From Porites lobata (lineage: Eukaryota; Cnidaria; Anthozoa; Scleractinia; Poritidae): 64,000 bases of DNA. The notes beneath the pieces were generated by a model, which was not told the origin of the DNA, searched no databases, and saw nothing but the letters and a program-made list of their open reading frames with translations. This document shows, in pieces, positions 22,131 to 35,099 of this stretch. Made by a program: the position numbers and the translations under genes. The stretch lies in the NCBI GenBank assembly GCA_942486035.1, contig CALNXK010000030.1, positions 2,447,001-2,511,000 on the forward strand, given 5' to 3'. The first letter of the stretch is position 1; each line of letters begins with the position of its first letter.

Positions 22131-22529
22131 CAGGGGCACCCAACGACAATTTTTGGAAAATATCTGTTCGGAAGACGATTTGAGATCTAGAATTTTCGGA
22201 ACATTAGTTGTAAAATTTCTTGCTTGCCTGCCTCTCCTAGGATTTTCGAACTCTCAAAAAATGGTATAATTGCCCATTTTTAACGGATTTTTACCCTAAA
22301 AGGGTCACCTAGAATTTTCGGGAGCCTTTTTTCTAGCTGAAATTTTCGAAAAGGTAGGTTTTTGATCCCTATAATTTTCGGATCACCAGACTTTCAGCTA
22401 GGAAATCCGAACAGATGAAAAATTTTTGGGGATAAAAATATGCCTATATCTACTGTTTTACATACTAAAATACGTTCAACAATGCTATGGTTAAGTGGTT
22501 TTGAACTATATTCTCGTTGGGTGCCCCTG
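22131..22529. mobile_element. MITE with CAGGGGCACCCAACGA inverted repeats and internal AATTTTCG repeats
   Basis: The left end CAGGGGCACCCAACGA and the right end TCGTTGGGTGCCCCTG are perfect 16-bp inverted repeats; a CAGGG start is hAT-like. No 8-bp target duplication is visible. The interior has five copies of an A-TTTTCG motif (CTAGAATTTTCGG and variants near 22190, 22237, 22309, 22338 and 22368) spaced 25-75 bp. Confidence 0.75.
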
Positions 22530-23040
22530 CCTAATATAAACAACAGCGCGACTCCCCAAAATGGAGAGCCGCTTATTACTCGCAGTCTAAATAGAAAGGA
22601 ATAATTTCCTTAAAAAGATATAGAGATCTCTGCTTATCAGCTGCAGTAGATATTTGAGCCTCTTTTACTCAACCACATCGATCGTCACACTCAATACAGT
22701 TCTTGGAATGAAAACCGCAGTCGGTGATTAAACATGATTATATTGGTTGTGTGTTGGTCAATATTTCGCCGCTCACATTCACTGAGTAAGCTTGAGCAAT
22801 ATAACTCGGCCAAGCACGCGACTGGATAACTTACTTCTACTTGCAGTTCAATCTTTTAGTGAGTCTAGCAGTACTTTGTCGTCTGGACCCAAACTACGAT
22901 AAATAAGTTTGGAAAAAAATTGAATATCACGCTTAATAATTTTAAACTGCTTTACATAAAAGTATTTAGACATTTTGACAAGAATTTAATACTTGCAGAA
23001 ACACTTACATTTAATCCAACTATTCTGGATTACTATAATC

Positions 23041-23090
23041 TATTATTATTATTAAAATTATTATTATTATTATTGTTGTTGTTGTTGTTA
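23041..23090 (+). repeat. (TTA)n/(TTG)n compound microsatellite
   Basis: TATTATTATTATT-type triplets pass into TTGTTGTTGTTG. Ordinary simple sequence. Confidence 0.9.
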
Positions 23091-25494
23091 TCACGGCCTG
23101 TTTGAAATTTTTAACACATCAGTTTTATTTAGACATCACGACTATCTTAATTCACAAGAAAGATAATTCATTTCAAGTCAGGATAATTGGCTTAGTCCTA
23201 ATTTTAAAAAGCGCACTATTTTTAACTCTTAGAGAGCAAGAAAGGTGAAAAAACGAAACCAGGTTCGGTTTTACATCCTTCGGTATTTCATTCTAAAATA
23301 GGCGGCTCAAGTTTAGACTCAAAAATCCAGATCGATGCCTTTAAATTCTTTGCAGTCGTGAAAGGGGTTTCGTTAACAGTCAGAAGTAATTTTAATTAAA
23401 TGAAGAAAATTTTCAATTCACTTACATCACTAGTTTCACGTAGTTATTTTAATGACACATGTGCCACACTTTAATATATCTAACACTTTTCATGCCACCC
23501 CTATCGAAACCAAAACATGCCCTTGTTCATGGTTCAGCCACGGGGTCAGTTTTAAGTAGAGGTTTGTCAAACGTTTAATGCGACGTCTTTTGACAAGTAT
23601 TACTAGTTTATATCTGTCAAATTAAGTGATGATGAATATGTGAACAATCAGGGCTAACTTTTTAACTCATACCTTGTAAATGCTGAAAATGTGACCAATA
23701 ACTAAAATGTAGGACCACCGTATACCACGTTTGAAACCTCGATGTGGCTTTTAAACCCAAGTAATGAGGCCTCGGTGAAAATAGAGTTTTATCATGAAAC
23801 GGCGACTTTGAAAAGAAATAGACTAAATCGTCCAGTGTTTACAGAGAAGGGCTTCCGCAGAGGTATATACCTTTAACTGCCAAAAATAAATTCCATCAAT
23901 AAAGAACTACGTTTTAATAACTTACCTTTCCCTTCGCGTGCCGCCAAGTGCGCTTCGCGTGATCTAGCAATAAATACTATATGCCTAAAGGAAACATTAA
24001 AATATCGTTCATTGTCCTTATCCTTGAGAACGGCATTCCAGAACATTGTCCTATTGTTTTAAACATCATTATGATTCATTATTTTTAAATTGTTACAGCC
24101 TCTGGGTTTTTCTGTCCTCTCACTATGGTAACCTACTCACCCAAAAGGCTTTAATGAAGCAGTGAGTCGTACGTCAGTCTTTTGATGTCATTTCAAAAAT
24201 CTTACAAACGCTTCTGTTAAATAGAATCCCTTCTTACCGACTTTTCAGTTAACTCTCCTCTTATAACACCCCTTCAAATTAACAATCCACTCTTCGCCAG
24301 TGGGAGGCCGGTTAACGACTCAAAAACTTCTGAAAATAACCACCCTAATAGCAAGAGGTATTAAATCCAGCCATCTAATGATGACTCATCTAATAAGTCA
24401 TACCTTTGTTTCAGTATCGACTATACCCTTATCCCAGGATCAAAACGGGTGCATCACTAACTTTCGAGACTGTGATTAGAATTCTATGGTGTGAACATTC
24501 AACAACAACAACAAAGAAGCAAACAAACAAACAAACTTTATTTCAAAACAATATAAAAGAAAACGAGGAACATAAATGAACGTTTCAATAAACCCTCCTT
24601 TTCCATTTCAATGAAATGAAGGGTGAAAAGAAGTTTCCTTCCATTTTTATAGAATTTTGACTTTGCAAGTGAATGGGTTTAACGCCATTTTGCTTTGGAG
24701 TTTAGCTAGATCATAATTACCCACATCAACATCAATTATCCATCTTCATTCGAGCATAAAATTCTTTCTGGAGTGTTCGCCAGATATAGAGATCCCGTCT
24801 TGTAATGATTCTTTTCGATGCCCTCTTAATATTGCTACAGCCAGTTACAAGTGACCACGTGACAAAGTTTAGGGCGCTTATTGGTCGATCAGACCGGAAC
24901 AATACTAAAGAGAATTCCACTATTGATCAATACCATACAGCCGGATTAGTGTATTCCGAATAGTATGCAAGCCATTATTGATTTTTTGGCAATAACTTTC
25001 GAAAAAAGCCTGCTTCATTTTCAAAATAACCGGCTCGGCCTTAGCCTTTAAACGACCACCTCCTCTCCTCGAGCAAAATTGGGGAGAGAGAGGTCTGTCT
25101 CCCTGATTTTGTTTGAGGGGAGGGGGTGGTTGTACACAGACTAGTTCGGACTTTCCTTTCGAACTTCGTACCCAGTGTCTCTTTGGGATGGGCGGGAACA
25201 TTTGGCGCCTTGATATCTGCCTCGTACCAAGACGTCCCTTGCCTTTCGTCACCAGTCACTCGCGTTTCGCGTTCGCTTCTGTGCAAAAGGAGGCGGCAGT
25301 CGATATACTGACAGTGTCAGTGTACATTGTACCCCCGAGGGTTTAATTTTTTTTTTCAGTTCATATATATTTGCGATTACGTACAGAGTATACATTTAAC
25401 TACTTACTTAACGTTTCATAATCATTGCGCGATTATTTAGTAAAATTCATCGTATTGCTGTTATCGTCGTGATAAAAATCTCATGCAGTTCCGA

Positions 25495-28400
25495 CTAAAA
25501 TTGTTGATTTTCATAATCCGCATCATTAGTAATGCTACTAGCCTCTGCAGATGATTCACTGAAAATATTATCTGACTTGTATGAGGAGTCATTTTCAATA
25601 TTGCTCTCTCCTTCAATCTTACTGTGATTTCCATCCACTGACTCCACTTCTTTAATATTATTTTGTTTCTCTAGGTCCGAGCTACCATCCAAAGTATTCA
25701 CATTTTCTATTTCTCGCTCGTCGTCCCCTGAAACACTTTTCATTTCCATGTCATCTTCATCCGCATTTTCTGAAAAGTTATTCTCACTTGTAGCAAGGTT
25801 TTCAATATCATTCCTCTTTGCTCCATTTGCGACTTGAGCCTTTTTAATCAGCTGCAGCTTGTGCATCAAATTATCAGCTCTTGTCTTGTGTTTCATCTTG
25901 CTATACAACATTGCCAATGACTCTTTCATTAACACATTAAACTTTTTAGGGATCAAACCCTTTTTCCCTTTATTAGCCTGGTGGAGAATCCCCTTCAGCA
26001 TGTAATACACGTCTTTATCGTATTCTGCATGAGTACTATGCTCTTTTTCTATTACAGTTACATTGTTCATCGGAGGGCATTCCTTGTGATGTCTTTTGCC
26101 ACTGATTACTGCAATATTATCAAGAACTTTCTTTAAAATCTTTTCATTGGTTTCGGACTCCATCCAAGGTGCCCAGTATCCTTTGTTGCTTCCTGTGTGG
26201 TATGCTGGATCTCCTTCCGGGTCTCTATCAGGGAACCACAATGGACGAGCATTTTTCTGGTATTTGATAAGCCTGTGAAGCAGCTTTTGAACAATGTCAA
26301 GATTGGAGTGCGCTATGTTATTGTACTCACAGGGATCTGAAAGAGAAATGCCAAAACAAAAGTCGGTAAAGGCTAATATAGCTTGAGAGGGCAGCTGACA
26401 TCTCGTGACGCCAACGCAAAATGACGTCTGAGATACGAGCAATGATCAAATTTCCAACCAATCACAAGCACTGCCCAGATTTGGGTAGTGACACGTCATT
26501 AGTATGGATTTTCTGCGCCCGTTTCTTAGATTTCATCAGTTCCGCGTAGAAACCAACGGTAGTGTCATGAAATCTCAGCTGTTTTGTCAGGCGAGGCAGG
26601 TTAAAACTTTAAGGAATATCACACAAACGTCTAAAAGTACTGAGACTGAGAAAACACCAGGCAAGCAAAAGTGGAACATTTTACATTTACAATAAGTCAG
26701 CTTGTCTATCTTTCATAGAAGTACAGCAACCGTGACAACGATGCTTCTTAGTGCCGGTCTAAATTGATTTCTTCATGTCTTTGATTTTGTATCTTTAAGA
26801 CCAGCCCTGTGATTGGCTGAAAATCCCGCTCCACTTTTTCAACCAATCAGTATGAACTGGGTGCTCGCCCTGGTTTTAGTGCGTTGGTGACGAATCGCTT
26901 AAAGATAGCCCCGTTGAGAGAATAGTTAACTTGGCCTCAGGGAGGGTGTGTTTCCTGGCGGGGAGCTCACCAGTAATACAGTGTTGATTATTTGAGTTGC
27001 TGCAAAACTTAAGGTAAGTTAAAAGATAATACACTGACAACATCAAAAATCGATGTACCTTCTTCGATATTAAATAAGCAAGGAAAAATATCAGTATCGC
27101 AAGAAGCCGCTTCACTTTTGTCCCATTTCCCGCACTTGATAACCGCGCCAGGTAACGTGGAGGGCTGCTGATCACCGTCCAATTCTTCGGTGAAGCTGTA
27201 GCGCGGGTGCCATGTAGTTTTGAACACAGCATCTTGGTTAATAATCAGCTTGTACTGTTTCATACGAATGGCTGCAAACTTGCGGATTGGGTCTATGTTG
27301 TGAAGAACCTAGAGCAAACGTAATGAAATAAAGAAAAGTAAAACGGAGAATCGGAATTGAAGAAATGAAGAAAGAAACAGCGCTTTTCTCCAAGCTGTAT
27401 GTTGTTGTTTTTTTGGTTAATGTTCTTGTTTTACGATAGCATGTTTAGACCAAAATTGTTTCTCTTTACCTCAGTTCTTGGTGACTTTTTGCCATGTGCA
27501 ATAGTGTCCCACTGATTCATGCCATCAATCTTATCCTGGATGGCAGTAACGTCACCTCCGGCCAAATGATAGAAGGTTGGTAACCAGTCTGTGACGTCAA
27601 TCAAGTCATAGCTGACACGCCCTTTCTTCTTAATCAGCTTACTGTGTACAAATCCCACTCCACGGACCCCTCCCTCCCAGAAGGTGTCTTTACCTCCTTT
27701 AAAGGGAAAGTTACAGCCTTGATTCCTACAGAGGTTGAAATTAAAGACAATTTCTTGATTTGATGATCTAATTTCAGTATTATCTTCAGTAAAGAAAAGC
27801 AAAGAGTGATGAAACTGCTCCATCTTTTTATACCTAAGCGGTATACTTTTATTAAGCAAATGCAGAAACAAAGACTGAAACCCGAGTTGTTAAAAGGACT
27901 GGCCGTATTCCACTCACATCACATAATTAGCTGGTCTTTTCCACAGGCTTAGGCTTACGTAGAAAGGTAACATACATTTCTATATACAGTCTATCCTCCG
28001 CTAACGGCCACCTCCCTACAACGGTCACTTTTTTTTGTCCCGGCGGACAATCCATGCATTGACTCTTGTTTAAAACCTCTCTGCAACGGCAACCTTCTTA
28101 TAACGGCCACTTTCTTCTGTCTCCAAGGTGCCCGTTGTAGAGAGGTTCAACTGTATTAAAGAAACTAAGGTGCCAACACAAAAAGCTATGCGTTATATTA
28201 TGAACAGCAACGGCACAGAACTGGAACAAGTCGCTTACTTCCGTCTTAGTGGATTCCAGTCCTCACTCCCACTTATTCACTTCCGCCACGGTCCCAATAC
28301 CTGTTCACACTGCACCAAAGTGAGGCACAGAACCTATCCGATATGCGACGCTACACTTTCGAGATCAGTGCGGCCATGGGCTCCTGGTGCGGCACAGCTT

Positions 28401-31400
28401 CTGTTCGCTCCGTTACAGAATTCGCGCCGAAATCACCGTCCTCATATGTGAACAGAAGCCCTCTCCGGTATAATTTTCGCGCCGGCGCAAGAGCTAACTG
28501 GTATATTGTGAACATAGCCTAAGAAAATCGGATCACTTTAGGTTTCTAGGAAACTGTCCACCCACCCCACCCTAACCCATATTTCTGCCCTTTAGTCACA
28601 CGTCAGTGAGAAACATGGGTTAGGGGTGGGGTGGGTAGGCAGTTTCCTAGAACCTAAACTGATCCTATTACCAGTTAAATCCTCTGGGTGCACCTCCGTT
28701 GTCAGTAGTGAAGACAATAACAGAATTATCATATAATCCTGTTCTTTTCAGAGCTTTAGTTATGTTGCCAACTGACTCATCTAACGAAGCTACCATCGCC
28801 GCGTACATTTTTCTTTCGTCAGATGAAAAACGGGGTAATTTCTAAATACAAAATTGAGATGACATAATTAGACATAGAACCTACATACAACTTTTGTAAG
28901 CTTTGTTTGTACCTTGCGAAAATTCACTCTGTAGTTTTAACCCTGATTTTTTTAACCTCCCAATTATTTAAATCCATATTCGTTTTTTGCCTTTTTCCTA
29001 GCAGGTTCTAAAAATCCAGATTTTGCTTTAAAAAATTAATACTTGATTGATTTGTATGCTGACTTCCATTGCAATGAGTCGTGGAAAAGACAAACGTTCG
29101 AGCTTGAAGACCTTGAATTTAAAGTGAGATAACTGCCAGTGAATTCATCAAAGCAGCCTATAAATACAGGGTTTTTTTCTTTTTGCTTGTGTGGGACCCT
29201 TCACCTACTTTCCAAAAACCTTATTTGGCAAGGATATGTCGAATACACCGAATCTTAACCAATCTTTCCATTGTGCAGCCGGGCTCATGCATTTAGTTCA
29301 TAAATAAAGCGAAAAAAAAACATTTAATGAGAAAAGTATCTTTTTAAGAGCACTGGCCTGATATTCAGGGCCCCGTTTCTGAAAGTGCCCATACCTTTTT
29401 GGGCCCGAAAAGCTGTTTTATGTTTGTCGTGTTTGTATTCAAGATCAAAGTTTCAATAATTTTGAAAATGGTATATTGAAACTAGCAGTTAACGAAGCAA
29501 ATTGGCCGGTTTGTGAGTTAAGAACTGTGCCTACTATTCAACAGGTGTTGATTTCAAAATATGGACCCGAAAAGTTACCGGGCCTTTCGAGAAACAGGCC
29601 CTTGCGGAGACGAGATAAAATCAGGGTCGAACGTCCATCGCGTATGCTCTATTCTCACTTACATCCAGCAGTCTTTTCGGTGCTTGCAGAGGATCTTGTT
29701 CATTGGCTGAGTGAACAGCTTGTTGTGCGAGGTACAAATAAAGTGGCTCAGACTTGTTGTGGGTATCTATAATCCGTTCAGCTATTTCTGTATACAACTC
29801 TGTACCATAGTGACCGCTTTCATTTTTGACAGGCTACAGAAAAATAATAGTGAGAGAAAGATAAAGTTTCTACCACCAAAATCAGCCAATGTCTTAGAGC
29901 AGGTAGGCCAAAAAAGAAGTAATTGAAGAAAAGAAAATTAAAAGAAAAAACTGAAAAAGAAAAAAAAAACAGTAACTCTGTGGAATGAACTGAAACTCGC
30001 TTTTGAATTCTCTGTATTAAGAACTGGGCAGGATCTTGAGATAGGTCTGTTAGGCGTGCTAAATAAAAAAAAATTTTGTCACTTTCTAAGTTGGTATTTT
30101 AGCCATGTAGGTACCTGTATGCCGTATAATTCAAAAAGCCAAATAAGATACCATTCTCGTTCCTAGTGTCTCTCAGCTTTATTTTAGACCAAAACAAACG
30201 ACAGGATCTGATCATTCGCCACTTTAGAAACGGCAAGGGAACTGTGCCGAGCTAAACTTTCGCAAAGCCGCCTGGGACTGTTACTGGGGACAGAGGAAAA
30301 AAATTGGCCAATAGCCGATAGGCGCATCCCCAGTACGCCCGTGGTAAGGTTGTTGGTGACGTAGCATTCTCATTCCCCACTTTAGAAACGAGAAGGAAAC
30401 TGGGCCGAGTTAGCCTTCGCAAAGACGTCTGGGATAGTTGCTGCAGACGTCCCTATCAGCTATTGGCCAATTTTTTTCCCCTGTCTCCTGTCTTTGCGAA
30501 GACTAACTAGGCCAAGTTTCCTTTTCGTTTCTAAAGTGGGGAATGAGAATGCTACGTCATCAACAACCCAACCATGAGCATGCGCATAATAGTTTAGCCT
30601 GAGTCTACCTCCATGTCATTTCTCAGATCTGTACCCCAGACATCTTCTAGTGATGTGTGGTCCCAGTAGTCCTCCTTTCCATTCCAGAAGCCGTAGTAAC
30701 TCTCAAACCCGCGATACAGGGGCGTGTACTCCTTCTCAAAAAATCCAAGATGCCACTGAAAGAAAACATCCAGAAACAATTAAGCTGGAAAGACGATTAG
30801 AAATTAACTAAGTATTCAGACTTAAACGAGTAAAGTTTCCCTGTTAAAATAATTGTCAAAAGACAATCTCGTTCTCAGGACCTTCATTAATCAATTACCT
30901 TGATCTCAGAATATACCTGAAATAAACGGCTTTTCATTATCCATAGAAAGTCACTGTTTTGCAGTCTACCTCTCTAGGAATTCAACTCCAGAAAAAATTA
31001 CCAACAACTGACGAATTGAGCGAGATGGAATAGCCGCGACAAAGTTTGCAGCAGCGCGAATTCAATTTTTAAGTGACGTTTGAGTAGCCGCGCTGTCGTT
31101 GTCGCTTAAGCTGCTTAATCTACCTTTCCTACGCCGTGGGTCCGGTAACCAAGTGCCTTGAGATATTGTGGTGCAGTGGCCTCGCCCAACGGAAGACCGT
31201 ACGGCTGAGTACCAAATATGGTTGCATGTTGAATACCTGTAAAATATTACGTAAAAACTAATTGACTGAACAATCACTCAAATATAAGCCTCATATCTCT
31301 AAAGCTAAAGCAATAAAACAAAATCAGAAGTAAGAATAAAATTCAGGAAAGAAGCACCTGTTAAGGCTACAGTTACCAAATCGCCCGGGCAGTGGTACTC

Positions 31401-34400
31401 ATAACGGCTCATCAGCATGGCATAATTCTTGGTTTTAGGGAGTTCTTTGCACTCGTAAGGCAGGGTCTGTGACCGCCAGCAAGTGAGACTCTTTTCCCTG
31501 GGAATACTATGCTGATGAGTGAGTGCCGAGTGGTTTCTGCCCCATGCATCATTCGAACATTCATGATATAGGCACCCTTCTCTCGAATTCTCTTTCTTTG
31601 TTATTAAGATTATTTTTAAAAGGAACCTATCGGTGGCTGTCAAATCGTCTCTTAATCATCCTTAAATGTTTCTGTTATGGTCTCTTTTAATTCGAATTCC
31701 AAGTAATTCCAATAAGGTAGAGTTTTGTAAGACCCTGTAAACATAATTTTTGTACTCAATGGTCACTCTTAATAGATCTTTAAGGGAGGTCAAAAGACTT
31801 TTCTCTGCTCGTATGGTCTAATTCTTTGTACTAAGGCTAATGCACAGTGGGTTTAATGGCTATTTGTGGCGGTCGAATTTTCACTCCAGAGTTAATTCTC
31901 TGTTCCTTCATTTGTTCTCACTGCAGGAGTGATTTGACTGTATGCATGGGTAAGCGGAGCTTCCTTGCTTACTTTTGGTGAATGAGATATAACTTACCTA
32001 GGTTGACCGGATGTTTACCGGTCATAATAGAGGCCCGGGTTGGAGTGCAGATTGGTGAAACGTAATAACTGTTTAATATCACACCTTCGTTGGCCAACTT
32101 ATCGATATGTGGAGTGGGGATTTGGGGAGAGCCATGAAAACTAACGTCATCCCAGCCCTAAAAAACAGAATGCAGCAGAAACTCTTTGAAAATACATGTT
32201 TCAACCTTTCTAAAAGAAACCTTTTAACAAGGAGAACTGTCCATTTCAAGGTATCCACACGTTCAATCACTCTTGCTATCACCAAAATGAACAAAAACGA
32301 TAACTTTGACCAGTGAATTCTTTCCAGTCGCGCCAATTTGCTTTTAGTTTTTCTTTTCCTTCCATTTCCAAACTAACATCCTGCACAGAATACTTTCCGT
32401 GAAACCTCTGATTGGTAATTCCAAGCCACAACAAAGCAACTGAGTGTTTCGATTTTTGGCGAAAAAGAAAAGACAAACTAAGGCGGACGAGAAACTAAGA
32501 TGCTCCCTGTTTTCCTATATTTGAAGACTGTAAACTTCACTATTGTTCCCCCGATGAATACTTTTTTTAGCCACTTCCACCAAGAACTGCTGTTTGCCTC
32601 TGAAATTTTATTTAGGTTCAGTTTACTTATAGTAAGATGTTCCATACCAGGTCATCAGCGACAATCATGATTATATGAGGTCTGGGAGCTTTCCAATGTT
32701 TCGACTTCGACGTCTTTGCTCGTTTTCCAAGCACTTTGAGTGAATTTAAAATCACAGACACAAGACTGATTAAAAGAAAATAATAACATTAAAGAACGAA
32801 AATATTACTTAAATGGGTGTCACTTGTTTGCGCAAAAGCAATTTAAACAAGTCTGTAAACGAGGCTAGAGAAGTCGATCCACTATCCTAAGCCCATGCTC
32901 TGTTAGTTCCACTGCGGGACAAATTGGAGAAACTTGCAAAAGCCAAACAAAGTATTTCAAAGATTAGGATGTTACTCGCACTGTTCGAAGTTTAATTCGT
33001 TTCCATATGCTGTCAATTTACTGAACCTTTTAAAAGTTACTGAAAAAGTTATAATTTTTGTAATTATTCGCGCCATTATAGCGATTATACATATTTACTT
33101 TGCATGTTATTCATTGTCCATATTTCGCTTAATGGCAAATGATAGCCCACTAAACAAAATAAGAAAAAACGTCTCATTCCACGGAGGAATTCCCGGTAGC
33201 CCTGACGAGTTTGCCAAGGCACGGGCGTCTTTATTCCTCACGATTTATTTGCTCGGGTCACGTGGTCTAAGCGTCGGATACGTCACCGACACTGCATAAC
33301 CTTGAGGTCCTGGCCCTGTTTGAACTTCAAGAAAAACTAGATTTTGCCGTTTGCAAGAAATTTAAAAATTTTGTAATTACCAATTTATTTGTAACTTTGT
33401 TCGCACCTGAGACACGCGAAATTTTTCGTGCAACCAAAAAAGATCGTCGGTTAAAAAAGTAACTTTAATTGACCACGTTCGCGAACTAAGATGACCCGAC
33501 GAAGGGGATAGTATTCAAAGAACAACGGATTTTATCGCCTTCAAATCTATTGTATGGCATCTTTAAAGTTTGGTGACTCTTGAGACAATTTTGGCAGGTG
33601 AAAAAATTCGTTCGCGCTGTAAATGGCACCCTGTTGAATATACCCATAGGCAAGTTTACAAGCTGTTTTGTGCCTTAGCGTTCCTTTGGGAGAAAAGCGC
33701 AAAAAGAACTTCGTTTTAACGACTGGCAATCGAGCTTAGAGAAACTAATATCCAGCTTGGACATGATGAATAACGAGTCGAGGTTATTTTTTAATAAGAT
33801 TATTTCCACCAGGTACCGTACCTGTCAACGATTGACAGCATGACAATCCACCTGTCTCTAGACCTGCAGTTTAAGTCTTCCTCTTGTTGATATCAATTTT
33901 CAATAATAAAATAAAGAGAGAAACATCTCTCTAATTTAATATCAATAAGGGCATAAACCTTTTGTGTAGTTTCGTTTTTTTTTCAGTAACCGGTTTTTTT
34001 TAAACAGCTATGTACCCATGCTGTAAAGGCCATGCAGATTAGCCACGAGATTTTCGTCTCGACTCGTTTTATTTCTCATGTTGTTATTATGGGCAAAGGT
34101 AAGAGTACTGGTCATTCTTGAATATTAAGATCGACGTTCAAAGCCGAGAAAATCATTTAAAAGCTCATGTTTCTGATCCTGCAAAGAATTGCCGGGTTTA
34201 TTCGGTGTGGTGATATTCAAACGCGACTCTCAGGCTGTCATAGACACTATCGCATTCTGAAACCACGTGTCTGGAAGATAATCATATTCACGTGACATAA
34301 TGTACACTGCCTTAAAATCCAGGCTGTTAAGAATTGTTAGTCCAGATATACGAATTTAGCGCAAACCTTAAGTACAGGATTTACACGACGGCTGGTAAGT

Positions 34401-35000
34401 TGAACATACCAGGGAGACGCGTTAACCGTTAAATTAAGGCGTGATGAGAAATACAAGCAAAAAGGAAAATTGTGTAATTAAATTAAAGAGCGAGAGACAT
34501 TACATCGCCGAGAAAGTAACTGCTAAATTAATTCGACGAATCTAACAGACCGAACAACTTATGTTCGATTCTCTAATTTAAGATCAATGGCATCTTTCTA
34601 AATCGACTTGGATGCTGTGAAACACTAATCAAATCCATGTGGATTTTACAAAAAGTACCATGGCTTGTGAATTATTTAACATGGCATTTAACAAAACCCG
34701 AGTCCAGCCCAACCTTCACACTTCCAGAATGACGGTTATATTCAGAATTTATTTGGAATAAAGCAGCTAGTAATCTTGCCGCAAGAACCAGCCTCCACTA
34801 GGGTCATGAGAGAATTGAAAAATTACTTGCTTGAACTTGTAAGATGACGGAATAAATTGCAAGGCTTCGAACAAATTTGATTTTAAAAATAAAACCTTAC
34901 TTTTGATCAAAGCTGTCAATCTAATTAAACTAAGCCATCGAAACATTGCCACTTACCATAGCTTCCAAAGTAAATCAAACCACAATGCTCTAGAGACCAT
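25495..35000 (-). CDS. ARSB: Arylsulfatase B-like sulfatase with long acidic C-terminal tail, 10 exons, complete
   Basis: Exons on the minus strand: 34957..35000, 32648..32765, 31998..32157, 31124..31236, 30609..30755, 29663..29833, 28672..28841, 27470..27725, 27059..27308, 25495..26336. All phases close and the product is 756 aa. The N-terminus is a hydrophobic signal peptide (about residues 1-28). The sulfatase core has metal-binding ADDLGWDD (D52, D53), the signature CTPTR with C91 to be converted to formylglycine, GKWHLGFFEKEYTP, TTDNGG (D298, N299), GKDTFWEGGVRGVGFV, DVTDWLPTFYHLAGG and the terminal GYWAPWM near 536. The closest family is ARSB/ARSI/ARSJ, which desulfate glycosaminoglycan N-acetylgalactosamine 4-sulfate in lysosomes. 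Human ARSB ends at about 533 aa; here about 220 more residues follow, first basic (KHKTRADN), then acidic and Ser/Asn-rich. Exact substrate is not provable. Confidence 0.93.
27987..28153. mobile_element. Pogo/Tigger-type MITE with TA duplication
   Basis: Starts CAGTCTATCCTCCGCTAACG and ends GAGAGGTTCAACTG, flanked by TA on both sides. Internal AACGGCCAC words recur in both orientations. A related copy lies at about 50640-50812. It is in intron 7 of the ARSB-like gene. Confidence 0.7.
28530..28664. mobile_element. MITE with about 50-bp inverted repeats, next to ARSB-like exon 7
   Basis: GGATCACTTTAGGTTTCTAG at the left is mirrored by CCTAGAACCTAAACTGATCC at the right. The arms continue through CACCCCACCCTAACCCAT and its complement to about 50 bp. 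The right end is 7 bp from the last base of exon 7 (28672), so only GTAATA of the intron precedes the element. Confidence 0.8.
30210..30345. mobile_element. Partial copy of the adjacent foldback element
   Basis: CACTTTAGAAACGGCAAGGG, TTCGCAAAGCCGCCTGGGA and ATTGGCCAATAGCCGATAGG resemble the left half of the element at 30348-30566 in the same direction. It looks like an older truncated insertion or a tandem duplicate. Confidence 0.5.
30348..30566. mobile_element. Foldback MITE with about 75-bp inverted repeats
   Basis: GGTTGTTGGTGACGTAGCAT then TCTCATTCCCCACTTTAGAA at the left is mirrored at the right by sequence ending ACGTCATCAACAACC. The arms stay similar down to the CTTCGCAAAGAC block. 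The right arm ends about 40 bp from ARSB-like exon 5 (30609). Confidence 0.75.
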
Positions 35001-35099
35001 GTTGGTAAGCTGAAAGAAACACAAACACACTAGAGAATTTGTCCTATTTACTTTATGGCCAATTATAATCTAAGGTACATCTATTATTTATTATGTACT

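Larger units (their letters stand above)
21650..25494. other. Intergenic region, TPR-CHAT 5' side to ARSB-like 3' side
   Basis: It contains the hAT-like MITE at 22131-22529, a (TTA)n/(TTG)n microsatellite at 23041-23090 and AAC/AAAC-rich simple sequence at 24503-24540. The upstream region of TPR-CHAT is expected just right of 21650. Open frames on both strands around 24920-25350 overlap each other and show no family motif. No gene is supported. Confidence 0.5.

Noticed and set aside
22131..22529. Target-site duplication around the CAGGGGCACC element
   Set aside because: Flanks TGGACGAC and CCTAATAT do not match. The duplication is not claimed although the inverted repeats are perfect.
23041..23090. 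Direct repeats as a possible CRISPR or regulatory array
   Set aside because: Plain trinucleotide microsatellite in a eukaryotic genome.
24920..25346. Overlapping frames on both strands near 25 kb
   Set aside because: They overlap in three frames without motifs or splice logic. No gene supported.
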